From Bacteroidaceae bacterium (GTDB lineage Bacteria > Bacteroidota > Bacteroidia > Bacteroidales > Bacteroidaceae), in contig JAFZWQ010000034.1 of assembly GCA_017617235.1 (NCBI GenBank), positions 1 through 35,201 of the forward strand: a DNA stretch of 35,201 bases. The letters run 5' to 3'. Each line of letters begins with the position of its first letter. Position 1 is the first letter of the stretch. Below the pieces are notes generated by a model that was not told the DNA's origin, did not search any database, and worked only from the letters and a program-made list of their open reading frames with translations. Position numbers and translations under genes: made by a program. Below are positions 1-8,082 of this stretch, in pieces.

Positions 1-38
1 AGTTCACAGAACTGACTATCAAGGAAGTAGTTGCTTAA
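1..38 (+). CDS. rplU: 50S ribosomal protein L21, C-terminal end (partial)
   Basis: The frame beginning at base 3 reads [11 protein letters not shown] and stops with TAA at 36-38. This fits the C-terminus of bacterial L21, and rplU directly precedes rpmA in almost all bacteria. Only 11 codons are in the window, so the call rests mainly on position (26 bases before rpmA) and partly on the sequence. L21 binds 23S rRNA in the large ribosomal subunit. Confidence 0.75.
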   Translation, partial: FTELTIKEVVA

Positions 39-64
39 CAATTAATTGAAAAGGAGAACAAATT

Positions 65-328
65 ATGGCACATAAAAAAGGTGTTGGTAGTTCTAAGAAC
101 GGCCGCGAGAGTGCAGCCCAGAGATTAGGCGTTAAGATTTTTGGTGGTGAGAAGTGCATTGCTGGCAACATCATCGTTCGTCAGCGCGGTACTCGTCACT
201 ATGCAGGTGAGAACGTAGCTATGGGTAAGGACAATACCCTGTACGCCCTGAAGGACGGAATCGTAACCTTCAAGCGTGGTCGTCGCGACCGCTCCACCGT
301 AAGCGTTATGCCCGAAGCAGAAGCATAA
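65..328 (+). CDS. rpmA: 50S ribosomal protein L27
   Basis: L27 is a large-subunit ribosomal protein whose N-terminal tail reaches the peptidyl-transferase centre. The 87-residue product has the family N-terminus [16 protein letters not shown] and the conserved core around [18 protein letters not shown], and its length is normal. It starts directly with the mature form (MAHKKG) and lacks the cleavable N-terminal extension of Firmicutes L27. An AAGGAG sequence at 51-56 lies 8 bases before the ATG, a real Shine-Dalgarno-like site in a lineage that rarely uses one. It is cotranscribed with rplU and ends at a strong terminator. From memory, serS follows rpmA in many Bacteroidales; it does not here. 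Confidence 0.97.
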   Translation: MAHKKGVGSSKNGRESAAQRLGVKIFGGEKCIAGNIIVRQRGTRHYAGENVAMGKDNTLYALKDGIVTFKRGRRDRSTVSVMPEAEA

Positions 329-347
329 AGAAACACACACTCGTAAC

Positions 348-385
348 AAAAGGCGCTATCCACCCCGGACAGCGCCTTTTCTTTT
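348..385 (+). terminator. Rho-independent terminator of rplU-rpmA
   Basis: The arms 348-361 and 367-380 pair over 14 positions with one A-C mismatch, around the loop ACCCC. The right arm ends in TTTT and is followed by CTTTT. It lies 20 bases after the rpmA stop. Confidence 0.9.
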
Positions 386-549
386 GCCGTTAGCCTTTAG
401 CCCATCCCTACCTGCGGAGCGACGCATCGTTAGGCGTCTAGCGTTGTAACGCTCGGGCTGTAGCGTTGGGACGTCGATGGTTATGCGCTGGAAGTCGCCA
501 ACGAAATCCGACAGGCATTAAAAGGATTAATAGAGAGTGAATAATCATA
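386..549. other. Intergenic stretch with short inverted repeats and a possible gene remnant
   Basis: No intact gene is seen. Two TTAGCC(C/T) heptamers stand at 390-403. GACGC...GCGTC at 421-438 and AGCGTT-GT-AACGCT at 440-453 are inverted repeats. The 17 bases at 420-436 recur at 8238-8254. Codons 470-544 read DVDGYALEVANEIRQALKGL plus four more residues and a TAA stop, with a stop codon three codons upstream and no start codon. That looks like the tail of a lost gene but may be chance. Confidence 0.4.
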
Positions 550-598
550 ATTGACAATTAACAATTGACAATGGAAAATCTCAGAATCTCAAATCTCA
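550..598. repeat. Tandem heptamer array
   Basis: Seven consecutive 7-base units: ATTGACA, ATTAACA, ATTGACA, ATGGAAA, ATCTCAG, AATCTCA, AATCTCA. The units drift in sequence but the period of 7 is kept. The same period recurs in other gaps of this window. Confidence 0.7.
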
Positions 599-745
599 GT
601 TAAAAAAAAGGTATCCCTCATCATCGATTTTCCTTCTTTATTTATATTTAACTTATTAATAATTAATTAGTTATATATATAATAATATAGATGTTGCGAA
701 GTTGGGGGGTATCTTAAAATACTACTGAGATACTGAGATTGAGAT
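578..745. other. AT-rich non-coding block between imperfect inverted repeats
   Basis: The left edge (578-599, rich in ATCTCA) is an imperfect inverted copy of the right edge (724-745, ACTGAGAT twice, then TGAGAT). Inside the edges lie GGTATCCCTC (610-619) and GGGGGGTATC (704-713), and between those a very AT-rich run at 636-690. No coding potential is seen. It could be a small non-autonomous element or a regulatory region; nothing identifies it. Confidence 0.35.
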
Positions 746-786
746 AGCAAAGAGTATTAACAAACAATCTAATTATTTAAATAACA

Positions 787-1020
787 ATGAATTACAATAT
801 TTCGAAACAGCCTGTACCTATGATGTCGAACCTCGGAAAAGGAAAAATACATCAAGATTATGCCCTAAAAAGCCTCAAAAATGCGCACAAAAACCTTCGA
901 TTTTATGCTTTTCCCTATTCTTGGAGCGCATGTGGTTGGTTCATAATTTTTGTATCTGGACCTAATTTAGAAGGAGTTTTGTGGCATAAAGGCCAATCCT
1001 GTGTCAGAAATTGGGTGTAA
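787..1020 (+). CDS. Doubtful small hypothetical protein (77 aa)
   Basis: An ATG-to-TAA frame of 77 codons encodes a basic protein with no motif I recognise. It stands alone, about 450 bases after the rpmA terminator and facing ridA. It is clearly more AT-rich than the neighbouring genes and has no convincing TAnnTTTG box upstream. It may be a small orphan gene, part of a repeat element, or simply an open frame in non-coding DNA. Confidence 0.22.
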   Translation: MNYNISKQPVPMMSNLGKGKIHQDYALKSLKNAHKNLRFYAFPYSWSACGWFIIFVSGPNLEGVLWHKGQSCVRNWV

Positions 1021-1113
1021 TAAAGGGCGATTGTCAGACTTTTGAGAGGCTATTTGTCACGACTTGACGTATAAAACCACCGCCCAACACATGTGAACTG
1101 CCCCCACTTATTA

Positions 1114-1491
1114 TTAATTGGTAGAGGCGATGACTTCGATTTCGACGAGAGCGCCTTTGGGAAGGGTCTTGACAGCGACGGCTGAACGGGCAGGGTAGGG
1201 TGCTGTGAAGAACTCGGCATAGACGGCATTCAGGTCGGCAAAATCGTTCATATCGGCAAGAAAGACGGTGGTCTTTACCACATCGGACATACTGAGTCCG
1301 GCCTCTTCCAAAATGGCTTTTACATTGGTGAGGGACTGACGGGCTTGTTCCTTGATGCCCCCTTCGACGAAGGCGCCTGTGGCTGGGTCGATGGGTATCT
1401 GACCAGAGGTGTACACGAGATTTCCCACACGGATGGCCTGACTGTACGGGCCGATGGCAGCGGGTGCCTGTTTTGTGTTGATGGCTTGCAT
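1114..1491 (-). CDS. ridA: RidA family enamine/imine deaminase
   Basis: RidA hydrolyses reactive 2-aminoacrylate-type enamines and imines released by PLP enzymes, protecting them from damage. The 125-residue product has the family's usual length, the N-terminal [13 protein letters not shown] segment and the C-terminal signature [21 protein letters not shown]102 and E117 are spaced as the E. coli catalytic pair R105/E120. I start at the ATG at 1489-1491. A longer in-frame start at 1599 would add 36 unconserved residues and run into the ABC ATPase gene. It begins 10 bases after the ATPase stop, so it is probably the last gene of the leftward cluster. No clear terminator follows. Confidence 0.93.
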   Translation of the reverse strand: MQAINTKQAPAAIGPYSQAIRVGNLVYTSGQIPIDPATGAFVEGGIKEQARQSLTNVKAILEEAGLSMSDVVKTTVFLADMNDFADLNAVYAEFFTAPYPARSAVAVKTLPKGALVEIEVIASTN

Positions 1492-1501
1492 ATTGATAGG
1501 T

Positions 1502-2245
1502 TTAGTCAATGACGTCGAAATAGTTCTCAAGTTCGGCCTGGGCCTCACCATTGTGGTTGGCAATGTCGCGGATGATGTGTCCATGCTCCAGCAGAGCAAT
1601 GCGCGGACAGATGTCGACGGTATGATTCAGGTTGTGGCTGGAAATGAGGATGGTGGCACCCGTTTCCTGATTGTAGGCCTTGAGTAGGTGTTTGATGACA
1701 GACTGACTGGAGGGATCAAGGAAGTTAAAGGGCTCGTCGAGGATGAGTACCTGAGGCTTGAGCAACATGGCGGCCACGATGCCCACTTTTTGCTTGTTAC
1801 CAGCCGACAGGTTGCGGATAAGTTTGGTCTGACCCGATACCTCGCCAGCCATGAAGTGTTCGAAACGCTTCATCTCCTCATCGAGCTGCTCGTCGCTCAT
1901 GCCTGTGATGCGAGCAATGAAGTGGAAGTATTCGTCGGGCGTGAGGTAGTCGATGAGGAAGGATTCGTCGACATAGGCTCCTGTCCAGTCTTTCCAATCC
2001 TCGGTCTGCGACACATCAATGTCGCGGGCCTGACCGTTGGCCGTTCCCATCATGCGAACTGTGCCCGTGTCTGCCTTGATGAGGTCGAGAATGAGGCGGA
2101 ACAAGGTGCTCTTGCCAGCTCCGTTGTTACCAACGAGACCCAGTATCTCTCCGCTGTGGATTTCGTAACTATCTATATCTACGGCGACTTTAATATTATC
2201 TTTTTCGCCAAAGGTTTTCTTCAGGTTGTTGATTAGAATATTCAT
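1502..2245 (-). CDS. ABC transporter ATP-binding protein
   Basis: This is the nucleotide-binding subunit of an ABC-2 type transporter, working at the inner face of the cytoplasmic membrane. Of its 247 residues, Walker A is GNNGAGKST (39-47), the signature LSAGNKQK starts at 146, Walker B is VLILDEP (166-172), the D-loop LDPSS follows, and the switch histidine is H204. The next gene upstream encodes a multi-spanning DUF5687-like permease, so the two should form one exporter. The substrate is unknown. The start codon lies inside the first unit of a 9-base repeat array. Confidence 0.93.
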   Translation of the reverse strand: MNILINNLKKTFGEKDNIKVAVDIDSYEIHSGEILGLVGNNGAGKSTLFRLILDLIKADTGTVRMMGTANGQARDIDVSQTEDWKDWTGAYVDESFLIDYLTPDEYFHFIARITGMSDEQLDEEMKRFEHFMAGEVSGQTKLIRNLSAGNKQKVGIVAAMLLKPQVLILDEPFNFLDPSSQSVIKHLLKAYNQETGATILISSHNLNHTVDICPRIALLEHGHIIRDIANHNGEAQAELENYFDVID

Positions 2246-2294
2246 AGGGCTAATATGGCTTATGAGGCTTATAGGTTAGGGGTTAGGGGTTAGG
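2243..2294. repeat. Nonamer array followed by three GGTTAGG heptamers
   Basis: Four 9-base units (CATAGGGCT, AATATGGCT, TATGAGGCT, TATAGGTTA) occupy 2243-2278. Overlapping their end, GGTTAGG is repeated three times at 2274-2294. The array fills the whole gap between the permease and ATPase genes. It overlaps the start codon of the ATPase and the stop codon of the permease. Confidence 0.8.
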
Positions 2295-3786
2295 AGTTGC
2301 GGGAGGAACGGAAGGCTTCCATGTTTTCGTAGCGACGAAGCATGAAACGCTGGTAGATGTTGCGGAGCCACAATTGGTGTGTTGCAATACCGACAATGCC
2401 CAGCGCGATGAGTGGTATATATCCCCATGTGGAACCAAGGAGCAAAACGCTGACGCGCTCAATGGCTATGGGCAGGAATATGGCAATGATGGAAATGATA
2501 CTCTGCATCATGGTGCCCGAGTTACCCTTCATCAACTTTACGTTCAGCGGCAATGTGTTCTTGTTGTAAACTGCCAACTGGAAGATGCAAGGGTATAGGA
2601 CTCCCACAGTAAAGAACAGGTAGCCCAGATTCATCCAGAAGCCGATTTTCCCGATAATCATCAAAGGAAGAATAAACACGAAAGGAATGATAAGGAGTGC
2701 CGAGTTGAAATAGAACTTGGCTCGTAACAGGTCGTAGATGCTGTTGCGACGACTCATGAGTCCGTCGATGTAGTTTCCTTCGAAGCACATGATGGTGATA
2801 AGCGTCATCATACCCAGTACCACATAGTCATATAGGCAGATAAAGGATTTCATGAAGCCAGTATCGTAGATATCGGTAAAGTACAGTATGGCGGCAAAGA
2901 ACGTGATGAAACCCAATCCCACGAAAAACTGCGTGCGAACCTGTTTGTTGCGCATTCGAAGCTTTAGTTCCAATTTGATGTATTCACCCATTATGCCATA
3001 ACGGTTCAGGAGTTTGAATTGCGAAACGTTTTTCAAGGCAACTTCTTCCTTCTTGCCTATCTCGTTGTACACCATCCCCATCTGCAGCTTGTAGTTTGCC
3101 CAGAAGGCAAAGGCAACCAGCAAACCCACGACCAGGAAGGGTAGCAGGCGCCACCACACGAAGCCGTCCATGAAGGTGATGAAGGGTATGCGGAAGACGT
3201 TGTGGTCAGGTATTACGCAAGCACAGACAAAGCCAACGTGCAGGGCCAGCGGAACCAGGAACCACAGCATGTGCTTCATGCAAAGGGCACGAACATAGAG
3301 ATACGAAAGCCCGTTGAACACAAAGAGCAACCAGTAACCCAGTATCCAACCCAGGAAACCCATCCAACCCATGATAGGCACGATGGAGATGATGCCAAAG
3401 GGAATGAGGAAGAATCCCCAAAACATATTGCCCCACGAGAGCATGGAGCGAATGAGGTATCCCTTCATGAGAAACGAACGACGGATGGGCAACAGAGCAT
3501 AAGACTGTGCCTTCTGAGCCGGTGTCTCCTGCAGAATGAAGCGTGTCCAGAAGTCAATGATGAGCAGGTAAAAGAACCCACTGTCGAGCCGATGATAGGC
3601 TGCAGAGTAATCGCCCTTTAATCCAAAACCCAGCACAACACCCAAAAAGAGCAGGATGGCTGCATAGTAGGCAAACATGAACCAGGCCAGGAACTTCATG
3701 AAGCGGTTACGCTCGAACATGGGATGCCGTTTGTCCTTTAACGATTCCGTATTTTCTATCAGGCGGTATAGTTGATATTTAGTCAT
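2290..3786 (-). CDS. DUF5687-like ABC-2 type membrane permease
   Basis: A 498-residue integral membrane protein with many hydrophobic spans, including one near residues 30-55, several around 110-240 and a group in the C-terminal third. Size, layout and the paired ATPase gene fit the DUF5687 permeases of Bacteroidetes, taken to be ABC-2 exporter subunits of unknown substrate. I choose the ATG at 3784-3786 (MTKYQLYRLIEN). An in-frame ATG at 3810 would add MAYMPYKP, encoded wholly by a 9-base tandem repeat (three codons per unit), so that extension is most likely intergenic repeat DNA. Confidence 0.8.
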   Translation of the reverse strand: MTKYQLYRLIENTESLKDKRHPMFERNRFMKFLAWFMFAYYAAILLFLGVVLGFGLKGDYSAAYHRLDSGFFYLLIIDFWTRFILQETPAQKAQSYALLPIRRSFLMKGYLIRSMLSWGNMFWGFFLIPFGIISIVPIMGWMGFLGWILGYWLLFVFNGLSYLYVRALCMKHMLWFLVPLALHVGFVCACVIPDHNVFRIPFITFMDGFVWWRLLPFLVVGLLVAFAFWANYKLQMGMVYNEIGKKEEVALKNVSQFKLLNRYGIMGEYIKLELKLRMRNKQVRTQFFVGLGFITFFAAILYFTDIYDTGFMKSFICLYDYVVLGMMTLITIMCFEGNYIDGLMSRRNSIYDLLRAKFYFNSALLIIPFVFILPLMIIGKIGFWMNLGYLFFTVGVLYPCIFQLAVYNKNTLPLNVKLMKGNSGTMMQSIISIIAIFLPIAIERVSVLLLGSTWGYIPLIALGIVGIATHQLWLRNIYQRFMLRRYENMEAFRSSRNS

Positions 3787-3837
3787 AGGTTTATAGGGCA
3801 TATATGCCATATAGGGCTTATACAGCTTATGGTTAGG
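3784..3837. repeat. Tandem nonamer array between trxB and the permease gene
   Basis: Six 9-base units: CATAGGTTT, ATAGGGCAT, ATATGCCAT, ATAGGGCTT, ATACAGCTT, ATGGTTAGG. The array fills the gap exactly, up to the trxB stop codon. It is the same family as the arrays at 2243, 11527 and 28898. Confidence 0.85.
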
Positions 3838-4839
3838 TTACAGGGTGGCGAGATAGCGTTCTGCCTCGATGGCAGCCTTGGCGCCACTACCTGCGGCAAT
3901 TACGGCCTGACGATAGTGCGGGTCGGCAACATCGCCAGCAGCAAACACACCAGGAACACCCGTGCGAGGACTGTCGCCTTCGACGAGGATATATCCCGTT
4001 TCGTCGGTCTTTACCCAAGGACGGAAGATGTCGCTGTTGGGCTTGTGTCCGATGGCCAGGAAGAATCCGTCGATTTGGATGTCGTAGCGACGTTCGTCGG
4101 ATTCGCCCCTACGATAAACCACATGTGCACCTTCCAACTTATCTGCGCCAAAGAGGCCCTCTGTGTTGTGTTCGAACAGAACCTCGATTTTGGGATTATT
4201 CAATACACGGTCCTGCATGATTTGTGTGGCACGCAGATAGGGTTTGCGAACGATGAGATAGACCTTCGAGGCCAGTTGAGCCAGATAGGAGGCTTCCTCG
4301 CAGGCTGTGTCACCACCACCCACAACGGCAACCGTCTTCTTGCGATAGAAGAAACCATCACAGGTGGCACATGCAGAGACACCTTTGCCATTGTATTCCT
4401 CTTCATCCTTCAAGCCCAGGTACTTAGCTTTGGCACCTGTGGCAATGATGATGGCATCGGCAGTAACCTCCGTTTCATCGTCGAACCAAACATGATAGGG
4501 ACGCTGGGAGAGGTCGGTCTTGACGGCAACGCCCTGACGCATCTCGCATCCGAAACGCTCAGCCTGACGACGGATGTCCTCCATCATATCGAATCCCTGC
4601 ACACCTTCAGGGTATCCGGGGAAGTTCTCAACTTCTGTGGTCTGCGTCAACTGTCCACCTGGCTGAATGCCTTCGTACAACACGGGCGAGAGGTTAGCAC
4701 GTCCTGCATAGATGGCTGCAGTATAGCCCGCTGGGCCTGCGCCGATGATTAAGCAACGAATATGACTGGCCCCACCTCCTTGCCCCTCCCGTGGGAGGGG
4801 AGTGGTAGCATTTGTTGTTTGTTCGTTCATGTTATTCAT
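3838..4839 (-). CDS. trxB: Thioredoxin reductase with a repeat-derived N-terminal extension
   Basis: TrxB is a cytoplasmic FAD enzyme that passes electrons from NADPH to thioredoxin. The 333 residues show the FAD-binding GAGPAG (33-38), the redox-active CATC (157-160), the NADPH-binding GGGDTA (174-179) and the C-terminal GVFAAGDV segment. About 22 residues precede the conserved HIRCLIIG start. They include TTPLPREGQGGG, encoded by a GC-rich palindrome at 4768-4803. No start codon lies between this tract and the FAD domain, so the tract must be translated. Translation may begin at M1 (4839) or M4 (4830). Confidence 0.95.
   Translation of the reverse strand: MNNMNEQTTNATTPLPREGQGGGASHIRCLIIGAGPAGYTAAIYAGRANLSPVLYEGIQPGGQLTQTTEVENFPGYPEGVQGFDMMEDIRRQAERFGCEMRQGVAVKTDLSQRPYHVWFDDETEVTADAIIIATGAKAKYLGLKDEEEYNGKGVSACATCDGFFYRKKTVAVVGGGDTACEEASYLAQLASKVYLIVRKPYLRATQIMQDRVLNNPKIEVLFEHNTEGLFGADKLEGAHVVYRRGESDERRYDIQIDGFFLAIGHKPNSDIFRPWVKTDETGYILVEGDSPRTGVPGVFAAGDVADPHYRQAVIAAGSGAKAAIEAERYLATL
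4768..4803. repeat. GC-rich palindromic repeat, copy inside trxB
   Basis: CCCCTCCC-GT-GGGAGGGG (4783-4800) is a perfect 8-bp inverted repeat, with a C-rich flank on the left. Read on the minus strand it continues as GGGGCAAGGAGGTGGGG, similar to the copy at 4889-4921 in the opposite orientation. Confidence 0.7.
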
Positions 4840-4888
4840 ATTTATTTTTTATCTAATATTCAGTCATCAATATTTCTTGGTTTATACT

Positions 4889-4921
4889 CCATCCCCTCGG
4901 GGAGGGTTTGGGGTAGGGGTC
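4889..4921. repeat. GC-rich palindromic repeat, intergenic copy with a G-quadruplex motif
   Basis: CCCCTCGGGGAGGG is followed by TTTGGGGTAGGGG. The plus strand therefore carries four G-runs of at least three (4899-4919) with loops of 1, 3 and 2 bases, a canonical quadruplex pattern. It lies in the 83-base gap between the lolA-like gene and trxB, and mirrors the copy inside the trxB 5' end. Confidence 0.6.
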
Positions 4922-4922
4922 G

Positions 4923-5573
4923 CTATCTTAAATCGATGATTTCAGCTTTGGGATATTTGCTTTTGGGGAAGGTGAAATGGTCGGCAGAGAAGGACTGTCC
5001 GCCAGAAAAGCGGTTGACCACCAGCCTGACCCATTGTTTCTTGCCCTGACGGATAGAGATGCGAACGGGGTTGTATTGCTTATCGACCTCCAGAAACATC
5101 TCGCGAATGTCTTGCTTGGCATTGTCGGCATTCAGGATAATCTTGTAACCCTGCTTGCCATTCGACAACGTTCCCTGTTTCATCTTGTAGTTGAACCCCT
5201 GCTTATAGATGTTGACGAAGGCATAGGGGTTAATCATCTGAAGTTCGGTTCCTGTAGGTTCCGTCATATCTACCTCGTTATCGCCGATTTCCATGGTCCA
5301 TTGTGTCTTGCCGTCGAACCAGGTCAGCATGTCCTCAGTCTTCATGAAGAACTTGCGTCCGCTGATGTCCATCGTGCCGCTGGTGCTGCCCTGACTGACG
5401 TTTCCCAAGAGCGATGTGGCTGTGAACTGGATGCTCAGGGCACCTGCCTTGCGAATGCGTTCGGCTGTGGCGTCAAGCACTTTACGTGTCTCGCGATCCT
5501 TGCCAGCAGCTGATGTGTTGAGAACGAGAAATTGAGAAAATGAGAGAATGAGAAATAAAACTATGCGTTTCAT
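4923..5573 (-). CDS. LolA-like outer-membrane lipoprotein carrier protein
   Basis: A secreted protein of 216 residues with a hydrophobic signal peptide (about 1-22) and a mature domain matching the LolA-like (LolA_2) carriers of Bacteroidetes. Marks are the KVLDATAERIRKAGALSIQF start, the FFMKTEDMLTWFDGKTQW strand pair and the C-terminal HFTFPKSKYPKAEIIDLR. These periplasmic carriers are expected to move lipoproteins to the outer membrane. It follows ftsK by 13 bases in the same direction, a common Bacteroidetes order. The signal peptide is encoded by an 8-base tandem repeat (5520-5559). Confidence 0.87.
   Translation of the reverse strand: MKRIVLFLILSFSQFLVLNTSAAGKDRETRKVLDATAERIRKAGALSIQFTATSLLGNVSQGSTSGTMDISGRKFFMKTEDMLTWFDGKTQWTMEIGDNEVDMTEPTGTELQMINPYAFVNIYKQGFNYKMKQGTLSNGKQGYKIILNADNAKQDIREMFLEVDKQYNPVRISIRQGKKQWVRLVVNRFSGGQSFSADHFTFPKSKYPKAEIIDLR
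5520..5559. repeat. Octamer array encoding the LolA-like signal peptide
   Basis: Five 8-base units on the plus strand: GAGAACGA, GAAATTGA, GAAAATGA, GAGAATGA, GAAATAAA. On the coding strand they give the hydrophobic run FLILSFSQFLVL. Confidence 0.65.
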
Positions 5574-5586
5574 AACATTTGGTCTT

Positions 5587-8046
5587 TTAGTGAAGGTTGT
5601 TCAGTATTTCCAGCAACTGCACGTCGCCCATGACGAGGACTTCGCGTGGCTTGCTGCCCTGCGAGGGACCTACGATACCAGCCTTTTCCAACTGGTCCAT
5701 CAGACGGCCCGCACGATTGAAGCCGATGGCGAACTTGCGCTGAATCATGCTGGTGCTGCCTTGCTGGGTTTGTACCACCAGTTTGGCAACTTCCTCGAAC
5801 ATGGGGTCGAGGTGATTCAGGTCCACATCGGCTGCTCCGCTGCTGTCTTCGCCCTCCAAGGGTACAGGCGGCAGGGGGAACGGATGGTTGTAGCTTTGCT
5901 GACAAGCGATGAAGTTGGCAATTGCCTCCACTTCTGGCGTATCGACAAATGCACATTGTACACGAACGGGTTCCGTTCCTGCCAGGAACAGCATATCGCC
6001 CTTGCCCACCAATTGGTTGGCACCTGGACGGTCGAGAATGGTTCGCGAGTCAATCATGGCACTTACCTTGAACGCCATGCGGGCAGGGAAGTTGGCCTTG
6101 ATGGTACCTGTGATGATGTTCGTGGTGGGTCGCTGGGTAGCGATAATCATGTGGATGCCGACGGCACGAGCCAACTGGGCGATACGAGCGATGGGCAGTT
6201 CTATCTCCTTGCCGGCAGTCATGATGAGGTCGCCAAACTCGTCGATGATGACCACGATATAAGGCATGAACTTGTGCCCGTTGTTGGGATTCAGCTTGCG
6301 TTCCTTGAATTTCTCGTTGTATTCCTTAATGTTACGTGCGCGAGCTTTCTTCAGCAAGTCGTAACGGGTGTCCATCTCCACGCAAAGGCTCTTCAGCGTC
6401 TGGATGACCTTGTTTACGTCCGTGATGATGGGTTCCTCTGTGTCCTCGTTACCCTCGACCTGTGCCAGGAAGTGGTTCACGATGGGGTTGTAGACGGAGA
6501 ACTCGACTTTCTTGGGATCGACCATTACCAGTTTCAGTTCTGCTGGGTGCTTCTTATATAATAAGGAAGTGATGATGGCATTCAGACCAACAGATTTACC
6601 CTGACCCGTAGCACCAGCCACCAGGAGGTGGGGCATCTTGGCCAGGTCCACCATGAATATTTCGTTCGTGATGGTCTTTCCCAATGCCATCGGCAGTTCA
6701 AACTCTGTCGTCTGGAACTTGCGGCTGTTGATGATGCTCTCCATCGACACCATCTGGGGACGGGCGTTGGGCACCTCGATACCTACTGTGCCTTTGCCAG
6801 GTATGGGGGCGATGATACGTATGCCCAGAGCCGACAGCGAGAGGGCGATATCGTCTTCCAGGTTTCGAATCCTGGAGATGCGAACGCCTGGGGCAGGAGT
6901 GATTTCGTAGAGCGTGATGGTTGGGCCCACAGTTGCCTTGATGCTGCTGATTTCGACACCAAAGTTCTGCAGGGCCTGAAGAATCTGATTCTTATTCTTC
7001 TGCTGTTCCTCCATATCGATGCCCACTTTGTCGACATCGTACTTCCTCAGCAAATCCAGGGTGGGATACTTATAGTGGCTGAGGTCGAGTTTGGGGTCGT
7101 AGGGTTCCAAAGCGCCACTCTGATCGAGGTCGGCCTCTTCTTCGCCTTCGCCAATGTGAACCGTCATTCCATCCTTCTCGACATCGCCCGTAACGTTCTG
7201 TCCTGCGCCTTCTACCTCGAAGGGAATGTCGTCTTTCGTTTCCGCTGGCTCAGGCTTTTCAGCAGGCAGCTCGGCAAAGGTGATGGTGGTGGCTGTGTCT
7301 GCAGGTTCCTTATCGGCAGGCTCTGCATCCTCGCCAACAGACTCGTGTTCGTATTCGTCCTGACTGTAATCACCCTCCAGCTTGCTGGGGTCAGCATTTT
7401 CTTCCTCGTTCTTGCGCTCAGCACGACGACGGGCAGCCGCTATCGCACGACGGATAATGTGGATGGTTTCGCCACTCAGGTACAGCACATAGGCCACAGC
7501 TGTGATGACCAACGTAAGGAAGGTGCCTGCGCTGCCTATCTTGTGTGTCAGGAACTCCAATGCAACCTTTCCATGCATTCCACCCAGGATGATGTAGCTG
7601 TTCTCGAAGAAATAGGTCTGGAGGAATGCTCCGGCAACAGAGAACCAGATGGTGAGCAGAATGATATTTATGGACCACTTCCACAGGCGGATATGTCCGA
7701 TGTCCAGGATTCTGAGGGACAGGGCAAACATATAGATGGGCAGGAAGAAGGTGGCCTGTCCGAAGGTCGCATTCATCACGTTCTCCACCATCCATACGCC
7801 AAATCCTCCCAGCCAGTTCTGCGGTTTATCGCCTGGCACCAGATGTTGGTCGTGGGCTCCTGTGAAGAAATTCGAGACGAAGGCTATCAGCATCAGAATG
7901 GCACAAAGTGCCAACAATCCGCCCGTAACCCAACGCAGCAATTCCAGTTTGCTAATGGGCTCCTCGAGGTCGCCTTCCGTCGTTCTCACCATCTTGCGGG
8001 CTTTCGTGCCCTTCTTCATCGATTTGTTCTTTATGTCGTTTGCCAT
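5587..8046 (-). CDS. ftsK: DNA translocase FtsK
   Basis: FtsK is the septal, ATP-driven DNA pump that clears chromosomes from the division site and activates dimer resolution. Of its 819 residues, about 40-195 form the membrane domain with four likely spans. Residues 205-320 are an acidic, low-complexity linker. The alpha/beta motor follows, with Walker A GATGQGKSV (478-486) and Walker B IVVIIDEF (597-604). Residues 745-800 form the winged-helix gamma domain that reads polar DNA sequences (SMIQRKFAIGFNRAGRLMDQ). Length and order are normal. A TATCTTTG box 37-44 bases upstream probably starts the whole leftward cluster. Confidence 0.97.
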   Translation of the reverse strand: MANDIKNKSMKKGTKARKMVRTTEGDLEEPISKLELLRWVTGGLLALCAILMLIAFVSNFFTGAHDQHLVPGDKPQNWLGGFGVWMVENVMNATFGQATFFLPIYMFALSLRILDIGHIRLWKWSINIILLTIWFSVAGAFLQTYFFENSYIILGGMHGKVALEFLTHKIGSAGTFLTLVITAVAYVLYLSGETIHIIRRAIAAARRRAERKNEEENADPSKLEGDYSQDEYEHESVGEDAEPADKEPADTATTITFAELPAEKPEPAETKDDIPFEVEGAGQNVTGDVEKDGMTVHIGEGEEEADLDQSGALEPYDPKLDLSHYKYPTLDLLRKYDVDKVGIDMEEQQKNKNQILQALQNFGVEISSIKATVGPTITLYEITPAPGVRISRIRNLEDDIALSLSALGIRIIAPIPGKGTVGIEVPNARPQMVSMESIINSRKFQTTEFELPMALGKTITNEIFMVDLAKMPHLLVAGATGQGKSVGLNAIITSLLYKKHPAELKLVMVDPKKVEFSVYNPIVNHFLAQVEGNEDTEEPIITDVNKVIQTLKSLCVEMDTRYDLLKKARARNIKEYNEKFKERKLNPNNGHKFMPYIVVIIDEFGDLIMTAGKEIELPIARIAQLARAVGIHMIIATQRPTTNIITGTIKANFPARMAFKVSAMIDSRTILDRPGANQLVGKGDMLFLAGTEPVRVQCAFVDTPEVEAIANFIACQQSYNHPFPLPPVPLEGEDSSGAADVDLNHLDPMFEEVAKLVVQTQQGSTSMIQRKFAIGFNRAGRLMDQLEKAGIVGPSQGSKPREVLVMGDVQLLEILNNLH

Positions 8047-8082
8047 TGTGGTTTATATATTTAAATTAAGGTATAGTGACTG

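Noticed and set aside
550-598. CRISPR array
   Set aside because: Units are 7-9 bases without spacers of constant length, and no cas genes are present; the same holds for all other arrays in the window.
578-745. Insertion sequence
   Set aside because: The inverted edges are imperfect, no transposase frame or target-site duplication is seen, and the block is under 170 bases.
1492-1599. N-terminal extension of RidA by 36 residues
   Set aside because: It would overlap the ABC ATPase coding sequence, is unlike any RidA, and the start at 1491 gives the family length.
3772-4752. Plus-strand open frame opposite trxB (326 codons)
   Set aside because: TrxB carries CATC and both nucleotide-binding motifs on the minus strand; the opposite frame has no recognisable domain.
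6628-8064. Long plus-strand open frame (478 codons) opposite ftsK
   Set aside because: It is the complement of a well-conserved FtsK with all motifs in order. Its own translation shows no family features and has no promoter or separate context.
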